A stretch of DNA of 5,041 nucleotides. Origin: a bacterium. GTDB taxonomy: Bacteria > Sumerlaeota > Sumerlaeia > MVZB01. The notes below the pieces were generated by a model. It did not search any database. It had not been told where the DNA came from and saw only the letters and a program-made list of their open reading frames with translations. The stretch lies in assembly GCA_023480605.1 (NCBI GenBank), contig JAMCWS010000172.1, forward strand, positions 1 through 5,041, read 5' to 3'. Below, in pieces: positions 1 to 4,517 of this stretch (positions are counted from its first letter, which is position 1; each line of letters begins with the position of its first letter). The position numbers and the translations under genes were made by a program.

Positions 1-24
1 CCCCAGCTTCTTACCGGCGCGCGG
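1..24. repeat. Arm 1 of a perfect 24-base inverted duplication
   Basis: Bases 1-24 are the exact reverse complement of bases 1231-1254. Similarity stops at base 25; whether it extends left cannot be seen. This copy lies in the DUF115-like gene. The partner copy encodes a family-typical segment of the YhcH-like protein, so this edge copy is the more suspect of the two. Confidence 0.9.
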
Positions 25-411
25 GTCCGGCAGCAGCAGCGCGGCCGCCTCCCAACTGTAGAGCTTGGCCAGGCGCTGGGCGCGTAGGTCGCGGCGGTTG
101 TTGGCGGCGGTCACTTCGTCGATCACGACCAGGTAGGTGGGCCGCCAGGCGACCCGGGGGAAAGCGAGGTAGATCTTGTTGGCGGCGATGGTGACGTCGC
201 CGCGCAGGCGCTCGAGATCGGCCAGCGTCAGGCTGGGGCCGTTGCCGATGACGAAGCAGCGCCGCCCCCGGTGACGGTCGCGCAACGCGGCCAGCCGACG
301 CCGGTTGAAAACCATCTGCACGCCCGAAGGCGTCACCGGGATCCCCCGCCACGCGATCCACTGGGGCAGCTTGCGCAGCTTGCCGGTGATCTGTCCCGCC
401 CAGTCACTCAC
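1..411 (-). CDS. DUF115 / MptE-like protein, N-terminal 137 residues (3' end cut by the window edge)
   Basis: The reading frame starts at a GTG (409-411) and stays open to base 1, so only the N-terminal part is visible. An in-frame TAA inside the upstream hexamer array leaves this GTG as the only sensible start; GAGAAG four bases upstream is a weak ribosome binding site. Residues 52-61 read CFVIGNGPSL, followed by AANKIYLAF (77-85) and WRPTYLVVIDEV (89-100). This is the nucleotide-binding-type signature of the DUF115/6-hydroxymethylpterin-pyrophosphokinase-like family. Members include the Maf proteins implicated in transferring pseudaminic or legionaminic acid to flagellin, and many sit in surface polysaccharide clusters. 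Its position after a CMP-sugar synthetase gene supports a role in transferring an activated nonulosonic acid; that is inference. The last visible residues (RAGKKLG) fall in a 24-base inverted duplication touching the window edge and should be treated with caution. Confidence 0.8.
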   Translation of the reverse strand, partial: MSDWAGQITGKLRKLPQWIAWRGIPVTPSGVQMVFNRRRLAALRDRHRGRRCFVIGNGPSLTLADLERLRGDVTIAANKIYLAFPRVAWRPTYLVVIDEVTAANNRRDLRAQRLAKLYSWEAAALLLPDPRAGKKLG

Positions 412-422
412 GGCGCTTCTCA

Positions 423-464
423 GTCGTTATCGTGATCGTGATCGTGATCGTAATCGTAATCGAT
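423..464. repeat. Degenerate hexamer tandem array (ATCGTG x3, ATCGTA x2, flanking variants)
   Basis: Read on the plus strand, the bases from 429 run as three ATCGTG units, two ATCGTA units and a final ATCGAT, preceded by a GTCGTT variant at 423-428. The array fills most of the 66-base gap between the stop of the NeuA-like gene (478) and the GTG start of the DUF115-like gene (411). Its in-frame TAA closes the DUF115 frame upstream. Every unit is six bases, so a change in copy number would not shift a reading frame, but it would change the spacing between the two genes in the mRNA. No protein or RNA function is evident. Confidence 0.9.
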
Positions 465-477
465 CCGCAGTTCCCCC

Positions 478-1155
478 TCACCGTTTGCCTGCCTTCGGGT
501 ACCGTAAATCCCACACCGCCGCCGCGAATTGCAGATCCTCTTCGGTCTTGATGATGTGGCCGGCCAGGCGGTCGAGCGGCCAGAAGCCCACTTTGCCGGC
601 GTAGGTGGCCGTCTGGCCGGCCTCGTAGGCCGCGCGGTAAGTGAAGGATCGCCAGCCGGTGATGCTCCAGGTGACCCGCTGGATGGGGCGCAACTCTTGC
701 GAATTGGTTTTCGCCGCGAAGGTGAAGTTGACCGGCTCGCCGTCCAGGGCGCACTCGATCTGCTCGAGCGTGCAACTGAGCAGCGCGTCGTATTCGCCGT
801 CCTTCATGGCCTGCACGAACTCGAAGATCTGCGCCGGCGTCAGCAGCGGGGCGATCGAGTGCACCTGGAAGAGGCGGTCGCAATCGTGCTTGGTGAGAAA
901 TTCGTAAGTGAACTGCTCGCTCGTGGCGACGTTGTCGGCCAACTCGGCCGGGCGCTTGTGGAAGCCGACCCCCTCGCGCGCGGCGATCTCGCCGAAGACG
1001 TCCGCCTCGGAGTTGACCCAGATTTCGTCGAAACAGCCCGCCTCCCTGGCCCGGCGGATCGCCCAGGCCAAAATCGGGACGCCTTTGATTTCGCGCAGGT
1101 TTTTCTGCTTGAGCCGCTGGCTGCCTAGGCGGGCGGGGATCATCGCGATGTCCAT
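478..1155 (-). CDS. NeuA-like acylneuraminate (nonulosonate) cytidylyltransferase
   Basis: The 225-residue protein has the size and layout of CMP-sialic acid synthetases, cytoplasmic enzymes that join CTP and a nonulosonic acid to give the CMP-sugar donor. The CTP-binding loop is IPARLGSQRLKQKNL (6-20). The stretch HKRPAELADNVATSEQ (66-81) matches the family's RPxeLa segment. FQVHSIAPLLT (96-106) stands where most members have LQPTSPLR. The C-terminus has GKVGFWPLDRL (187-197) followed by IIKTEEDL (201-208), where classical enzymes have DIDT followed by acidic residues. I recall a divergent NeuA-like subfamily with this IIKTEEDL ending and a PVNF segment (141-144 here), so these look like subfamily traits rather than decay. 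The sugar substrate is therefore open: sialic, legionaminic or another nonulosonic acid. The start is well supported by GGAGG six bases upstream. The gene lies 12 bases after the YhcH-like gene and is probably co-transcribed with it. Confidence 0.9.
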   Translation of the reverse strand: MDIAMIPARLGSQRLKQKNLREIKGVPILAWAIRRAREAGCFDEIWVNSEADVFGEIAAREGVGFHKRPAELADNVATSEQFTYEFLTKHDCDRLFQVHSIAPLLTPAQIFEFVQAMKDGEYDALLSCTLEQIECALDGEPVNFTFAAKTNSQELRPIQRVTWSITGWRSFTYRAAYEAGQTATYAGKVGFWPLDRLAGHIIKTEEDLQFAAAVWDLRYPKAGKR

Positions 1156-1161
1156 CGGTGG

Positions 1162-1169
1162 CCTCCCTC
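1162..1169 (-). promoter_or_regulatory. Strong ribosome binding site of the NeuA-like gene, overlapping the upstream stop
   Basis: On the minus strand the sequence is GAGGGAGG, with GGAGG ending six bases before the ATG at 1155. It overlaps the TGA of the YhcH-like gene (1168-1170). A ribosome finishing the upstream gene would clear this site, which suggests translational coupling; the coupling is inference. Confidence 0.8.
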
Positions 1170-1644
1170 ATTGGATGTGCCGCACGAGCGAGGCGCGCAG
1201 CTTGATGACGACTTTCCTGACCTGCTCCGGCCGCGCGCCGGTAAGAAGCTGGGGCATGTGGGCATCGCCCGGGAACAGCACGGCGAACGTGCCGGGGAAA
1301 ACGTTCACGCCGGCCGGGGCCGGCGCCGGCGGGCGAAAGAAAACCGCGTCCTTATGCGCGTCGTAGGGCGTCTTGACTTCGAGGCCGGCCGCCGGATGCC
1401 ACTCGATCCGTTCGCCGCCGGCAAGCGCCGCCTGGATGTCGATGTATTGGCGGTGCGCCTCGAGCACGGCCTCGTCATGGGGGCGGGTCATGTAACTCAT
1501 GACGCGCATGAAGATGTCGTCGCCCCGCAGCGGGGTTTCGCCCTCGGGCGACTCGGGACCGAGGCTTTCGAGGGCCGTGAAAACCGTCTCCCAAATGGGT
1601 CCCGCGAAGACGTTGCGCCAGTTGTCAAGCCTGTCGATAATCAT
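1168..1644 (-). CDS. YhcH/YjgK/YiaL (DUF386) family protein, NanQ-like sugar anomerase
   Basis: The 158-residue product matches the family length of about 150. Signature segments are LEAHRQYIDIQAALAGGERI (61-80), FPGDAHMP (124-131) and VRKVVIKL (142-149). The conserved His and acidic residues in these segments are the expected metal or sugar ligands of this cupin-like fold. Escherichia coli NanQ (YhcH) is an N-acetylneuraminate anomerase; other relatives belong to sugar catabolism operons. Here the neighbour is a CMP-sugar synthetase gene, so a role in supplying the correct anomer to biosynthesis is possible (inference). A Pro/Ala-rich loop (RPPAPAPAG, 104-112) coded by very GC-rich DNA may be lineage-specific. 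I chose the ATG at 1644 over the one at 1689 because AAGAGG precedes it by six bases, the product then starts with the family-typical MIIDRLDNW, and the longer version would run nearly into repeat DNA. Confidence 0.92.
   Translation of the reverse strand: MIIDRLDNWRNVFAGPIWETVFTALESLGPESPEGETPLRGDDIFMRVMSYMTRPHDEAVLEAHRQYIDIQAALAGGERIEWHPAAGLEVKTPYDAHKDAVFFRPPAPAPAGVNVFPGTFAVLFPGDAHMPQLLTGARPEQVRKVVIKLRASLVRHIQ
1231..1254. repeat. Arm 2 of the perfect 24-base inverted duplication, inside the YhcH-like gene
   Basis: These bases are the exact reverse complement of bases 1-24. They encode PQLLTGAR just after the conserved GDAHM motif, which fits the YhcH family, so this copy appears native. Confidence 0.9.
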
Positions 1645-1691
1645 GAGGTGCCTCTTCTCACATGGCGGAGCCAGGTTCGAAAATACCATTT

Positions 1692-1821
1692 AGCCACGAA
1701 ATCACACGAAAAAACACGAAAAGTTCCGACTTCGGGATCGAATACAACCATGCGCGAATAGTGACATAGGCTCTATTGCCATTGACCCTTGTTTCGTGTG
1801 TTTTCGTGTGATTTCGTGGCT
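1692..1821. repeat. Inverted repeat, 30-base arms around a 70-base centre (CACGAAA-type intergenic repeat)
   Basis: The left arm (1692-1721) begins AGCCACGAAATCACACGAAA. The right arm (1792-1821) is its reverse complement with one mismatch (1713 against 1800) in 30 positions; the outer 21 pairs are perfect. The central 70 bases (1722-1791) show no gene. The element starts 9 bases after the stop of the phosphatase gene and ends 47 bases before the ATG of the YhcH-like gene, filling most of the 186-base gap. As RNA it could form a long hairpin on either strand. There is no transposase, and I cannot mark target duplications with confidence. It may be a REP/MITE-like element, a processing or attenuation signal, or both. 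Confidence 0.92.
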
Positions 1822-1830
1822 TAGTATTGC

Positions 1831-2610
1831 TCAGGATATGAGTGGCGGGGTGGAGGCGGCGCGCACGCGGCGGGCCCACTTGAGCCGCGCCGAGGGGGCG
1901 AGCGCGACGTGGCCGCCGGCGGCGGCGACCAGCGCCAGCCCCGCCGCCACATCCCACAGCATGATGTCGTCCTCGGCGTAGGCGTCGACCCGCCCGGCGG
2001 CCACCCAGGCCAGCGACAGCGCCGCCGAGCCCAGCAGGCGGACTTTTTTGAACGACTTGACCTGATCGACAAACTCGGCGAGGGCGGCGGCGCCGAAATC
2101 GCGGTTGACCGGAAAACCGGTCGCCAGGATCGCCTTGCCGCGCTCGGCCACGCCGGAGACGGCCAGCGGCCGCTCGCCGGCGGGCGAAATGATGCCGCCA
2201 TGGACGTCGCCCGCATCGCCGGGAACCCCGTAAAACAATTCGCCGCGGTTGAAGTCGTAAACCACGCCCAGCCGGGGCGCGGTTCCCTCGACCAGCGCGA
2301 TCGACACGCAGCACAAGGGTACGCCCCGGCTGAAGTTGAGCGTGCCGTCGAGGGGATCGACCACCCAGAAGGGAGCCGCGCCCTCGGCGATAGTGCCGCA
2401 CTCGCCACTCTCCTCGGCCAGCACCGGGTGGGGGCTGCGCGCGGCGAGCATGCCGAGGATCAGCGATTCCGAATCGCGGTCGGCCTGGAGCTTGATGTCG
2501 CGCCCCGCAACACTGAGGACGGCCTTTTCGCCGGCGGCGATGGCCCGCAGGCGCTCCCCCGCCGCTCGCGCGGCCTCGACGGCCAGGTTGAGTTCGTCGC
2601 GCCAGGTCAT
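1831..2610 (-). CDS. Inositol monophosphatase family protein (Mg-dependent sugar or nucleotide phosphatase)
   Basis: The 259-residue protein carries the complete metal-binding set of the lithium-sensitive phosphatase superfamily: EE in LAEESG (64-69), motif A WVVDPLDGTLNF (82-93, ligands D85 and D88), and motif B WDVAAG (219-224, D220). K40 and D44 in DIKLQADRDSE are also typical. Length is normal and nothing looks broken. Family members hydrolyse inositol-1-phosphate, fructose-1,6-bisphosphate, histidinol phosphate or 3'-phosphoadenosine phosphates, and the motifs alone do not choose among these. It heads a row with YhcH-like, NeuA-like and DUF115-like genes, so removing a phosphate from a nonulosonate or its precursor is an attractive guess. 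The start is the only ATG in the region in this frame; the purine-rich AAAGGA lies 14 bases upstream, which is far for a ribosome binding site, so initiation may be weak. Confidence 0.92.
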   Translation of the reverse strand: MTWRDELNLAVEAARAAGERLRAIAAGEKAVLSVAGRDIKLQADRDSESLILGMLAARSPHPVLAEESGECGTIAEGAAPFWVVDPLDGTLNFSRGVPLCCVSIALVEGTAPRLGVVYDFNRGELFYGVPGDAGDVHGGIISPAGERPLAVSGVAERGKAILATGFPVNRDFGAAALAEFVDQVKSFKKVRLLGSAALSLAWVAAGRVDAYAEDDIMLWDVAAGLALVAAAGGHVALAPSARLKWARRVRAASTPPLIS

Positions 2611-3137
2611 GGAATTTGTGAAGGTCCTTTCCCGTCGGAACGGCGATCGAATTCGTACCCGAAACAGGCTGCTCCAAATCCGTCAGGGAAGCAAATAAAA
2701 GCGGCACGAGTCACGACGGCGCGCGAAATTGCACCATTGCGATAGAGGCGCGGAGACGCCGAGAAGGATAAACCGCGAATCCATGCCGAAAAGTTTGTAG
2801 TAAAAACGGGAAACCGACGGGTGGCCGAGTGGAGTGTTGCCTTGGGGTCGAGATCGATGAAAGACCCAAAAATATCGCTTATTCATGTCTTCGTGTCATT
2901 GTGCGAGACGGTATAAACTCCCCAAAGGCGGAATAGACGGGGGCGCTGCGAGCGGGGCGAATCAAACCGGCATAGAGGCCGGCTCTCCGAGAATAACCGG
3001 CGCCTTTATATCAGCAAACCAGAGACTACCGCAGTCGACGCGAAAAAAATGTAAAGGGCCAGCCGGCCATTTCACGCCGTTTCGCGTGCATTCGGCGTCT
3101 CGACGATGAAAACGGCCGTCATTTTGCGGATATGGTG
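2611..3137. other. Gene-poor intergenic region, about 530 bases, with weak hairpins and repeat-like tracts
   Basis: I see no credible gene here on either strand: the short frames present have no family resemblance and no good ribosome binding site. It should contain the promoter of the phosphatase-led row, but I find no convincing -35/-10 pair. TATA-like words occur on the minus strand near 3006-3012 (GATATAAAG) and 2911-2916. Possible hairpins are 2976-3005 (AGGCCGG against CCGG..CCT) and 3074-3098 (ACGCCG against CGGCGT, 13-base loop). The stretch around 2743-2780 is repeat-like. Confidence 0.6.
2743..2780. repeat. Possible dispersed intergenic repeat fragment (GCGGAGACGCCGAG tract)
   Basis: The tract AGGCGCGGAGACGCCGAGAA followed by GGATAAACCGCGAAT resembles the GCGCAGAGACGCAGAG-type intergenic repeats I recall from environmental bacterial genomes. 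There is only one copy in this window, so the call rests on recollection and composition rather than on an internal match. Confidence 0.3.
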
Positions 3138-3161
3138 ATAAAAAGCGCGGGCGCGCGCTTT
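3138..3161 (-). terminator. Probable intrinsic terminator of the secreted-protein gene
   Basis: On the minus strand, an 8-pair stem AAAGCGCG/CGCGCTTT (3154-3161 pairing with 3142-3149) with a four-base loop is followed by two further T, giving a run of five T from the stem end before an A. It lies 66 bases past the stop of the gene ending at 3228. The U-run is short, so its strength is uncertain. Confidence 0.6.
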
Positions 3162-3188
3162 GTGGAGACGCGGCCCGCGCGCAGTGTG

Positions 3189-3211
3189 CGGCCGCCTTCG
3201 GGGAACGGCCG
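3189..3211 (-). other. GC-rich hairpin in the 3' untranslated region of the secreted-protein gene
   Basis: CGGCCG at 3189-3194 can pair with CGGCCG at 3206-3211, and CC/GG within the 11-base loop can extend the stem. It sits between the stop codon (3228) and the probable terminator. There is no T-run, so it is more likely a 3'-end stabilising or pausing structure than a second terminator. Confidence 0.4.
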
Positions 3212-3227
3212 TGAATCGTTCTACGTT

Positions 3228-4367
3228 TTACTCCTTGATCCCCTTGACCTTGATGATCGCGTCCTTGATCAGGCCCGTGAACGAGTTGGGATCGGATTCG
3301 GGTACGATTTCGGTGCGGTCGGGGTGGGTGTACCAACTCTGCATGATGTAAATATCGGGGCGTCCGCCGCGCTTATGGTAAAGGTCGATAAACGCGAGCG
3401 ATTCCTTGCGGAATAGCTCGGCCGACTTCGCGCCGCCCCGCTGGCAGTTGAATATGACGTTATACTTAAGACCATGCTCATGGACGTATTTTTCCATGTC
3501 GAGGATGCGGGCGATCCAGTCGATTTTCGTTGGATCCTTGAGGCCGGGCGAAGGAACTTCGCCGATGGCGTAATCGTAGGGATTGTCGATGGTGAATCCG
3601 GCCAGCGGGGCGCCGGCGGCCTTGGCGTGGCGGACGATGGCCTCCAGCGCCAGGCGGTAATCGCCCCAGCCCTCGTTGCCCCAGTAGGCGACGTCGCCCT
3701 TGTAGCCCCAGTTGGGGAAGTTGGTCAGGGCGAAAAACTCGACCTCGGGGAAAACCTTGTGGATGCGCATCATGTAATCGGTGAACTGGGCCGCGCAGCG
3801 GTCGATGTTCTCGGCCGTGGGAGGCAGTTTGGCGTTGTGGAGCATGTGGCGAATCGGGCCGTCGACGTCCAGGTAGCGGACCTTGCCGCCGAGGCCCTCC
3901 ATCTTCTTGAGGCGCGCGATTTCGTTGTCGGCCGCCCGCTGGCTGTAGGTTTCGTCGAAGGGACCGGCCGCACCGCCCATCCCCGTCGAGCCGCCCCGGC
4001 CGGCGCCGGTCACGGGGGGCCAGGCGCCTTTTTCGATGATGATATCGATCTTGTTTTCATTGAGCACATCGATGAGCTTCTTGAGCGCGCCCGGGGCGTC
4101 GACCTTGCCTTGGAACGGCCATTGCCGGGCTTCCAGGTCGATCTGCTGCGTCCAGAATTTCATGCCGTCGACGTGTTTCTTGACGAAATCCCATTGCGCT
4201 CCCGGCTCGACCATGACGTCGGCCGGCAGAATGGCCATCCAGACTTCGGGCGTCTTCATCCCGCTGTTCGGACTCATTTTTTCCTCCGCTGTCACGGACT
4301 TGGCGACGCCGCCGAAGGCGACGCCGAACATCATCAACACCACCATCGTGAGTTTGCGTGAGCGCAT
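3228..4367 (-). CDS. Secreted protein of unknown function, probable alpha/beta (TIM-like) barrel
   Basis: The 379-residue product begins with a clear signal peptide: basic RSRK, hydrophobic LTMVVLMMFGVAFGGVA, and likely cleavage after SVTA (residue 27). The mature part alternates strand-like and helix-like segments: MKFWTQQID (69-77), IDIIIEKG (107-114), VRYLDVDGP (163-171), EVEFFALTNFPNWG (208-221), LAGFTIDNPYD (255-265), KYNVIFNCQRGG (301-312) and PDIYIMQSWY (337-346). That rhythm, with acidic residues at strand ends (E113, D168, D170, D261) and many exposed aromatics, resembles glycoside-hydrolase-type barrels, but I do not recognise a named family and no activity is claimed. A Gly-rich loop (121-135) is unusual. 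The start at 4367 has AAAGGA eight bases upstream; an ATG six codons earlier (4385) and the longer frame reaching 4502 lack support. The protein is probably periplasmic or extracellular. Confidence 0.85.
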   Translation of the reverse strand: MRSRKLTMVVLMMFGVAFGGVAKSVTAEEKMSPNSGMKTPEVWMAILPADVMVEPGAQWDFVKKHVDGMKFWTQQIDLEARQWPFQGKVDAPGALKKLIDVLNENKIDIIIEKGAWPPVTGAGRGGSTGMGGAAGPFDETYSQRAADNEIARLKKMEGLGGKVRYLDVDGPIRHMLHNAKLPPTAENIDRCAAQFTDYMMRIHKVFPEVEFFALTNFPNWGYKGDVAYWGNEGWGDYRLALEAIVRHAKAAGAPLAGFTIDNPYDYAIGEVPSPGLKDPTKIDWIARILDMEKYVHEHGLKYNVIFNCQRGGAKSAELFRKESLAFIDLYHKRGGRPDIYIMQSWYTHPDRTEIVPESDPNSFTGLIKDAIIKVKGIKE

Positions 4368-4375
4368 GCTGTTCG

Positions 4376-4381
4376 TCCTTT
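4376..4381 (-). promoter_or_regulatory. Ribosome binding site that decides the start of the secreted-protein gene
   Basis: AAAGGA on the minus strand lies eight bases before the ATG at 4367 and overlaps the codons that would follow the alternative ATG at 4385. It also places the signal peptide's basic residues immediately at the N-terminus. Confidence 0.7.
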
Positions 4382-4394
4382 GCATGATGAATTT

Positions 4395-4436
4395 TTGCGG
4401 TTGCCGGTGTCCGGCCGCAAGGTCTTGCCCTGCAAG
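4395..4436 (-). other. Two adjacent hairpins in the 5' leader of the secreted-protein gene
   Basis: On the minus strand the first hairpin is CTTGC-AGG-GCAAG (4424-4436). The second pairs TTGCGG with CCGCAA (4415-4420 with 4395-4400), with an inner CCGG/CCGG stem around ACA and a three-base bulge. They lie between the repeat copy and the ribosome binding site. Neither is followed by a T-run on the minus strand, so they are not terminators; a role in leader stability or control is possible but unproven. Confidence 0.4.
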
Positions 4437-4445
4437 AAGCAATTG

Positions 4446-4482
4446 AGCCACGAAATTGCGCGAAATCACACGAAAAACAACG
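4446..4482. repeat. Third copy (single arm, with insertion) of the CACGAAA-type intergenic repeat
   Basis: It reads AGCCACGAAA, then TTGCGCGAAA, then TCACACGAAAA on the plus strand. It equals the left arm of the 1692-1821 element with ten extra bases after the first CGAAA. No inverted partner is seen nearby. It begins 36 bases past the stop of the truncated upstream gene at 4518. Confidence 0.8.
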
Positions 4483-4517
4483 ATCATCAGGCGAGAGTCC
4501 ATTCACGCGCAACGGCC

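Noticed and set aside
423..464. CRISPR-like array
   Set aside because: The units are contiguous hexamers with no spacers, and there are no cas genes in the window.
529..1128. Open frame on the plus strand opposite the NeuA-like gene
   Set aside because: It is an antisense shadow of a GC-rich gene whose minus-strand product matches a known family throughout.
404..1171. Minus-strand frame reading the hexamer array as an Ile-Thr repeat
   Set aside because: It is the out-of-frame reading of the NeuA-like gene. The Ile-Thr tail is only the translated hexamer array.
1658..2707. Minus-strand frame of 349 codons over the phosphatase gene and the inverted repeat
   Set aside because: It is an out-of-frame reading with a long run of Arg/Gly/Ala. 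The correct frame here is the phosphatase.
1909..2745. Long open frame (278 codons) on the plus strand opposite the phosphatase gene
   Set aside because: The minus-strand frame has all catalytic motifs of the inositol monophosphatase family. The plus-strand translation is low-complexity and resembles nothing.
2819..2870. tRNA-like stretch beginning GGGTGGCCGAGTGG
   Set aside because: The D-arm-like word recalls tRNA-Ser/Leu, but there is no GTTCGA T-arm, no acceptor stem pairing and no plausible anticodon arm.
2683..2886. Small minus-strand frame of 67 codons in the intergenic region
   Set aside because: No ribosome binding site and no family resemblance; part of it translates repeat-like DNA.
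3474..4361. Long open frame (295 codons) on the plus strand opposite the secreted-protein gene
   Set aside because: The minus-strand frame has a signal peptide, ribosome binding site and terminator. The opposite frame is a codon-bias shadow.
4368..4502. Longer N-terminus for the secreted protein
   Set aside because: It would run through the repeat and leader hairpins and bury the signal peptide. The ribosome binding site supports 4367.
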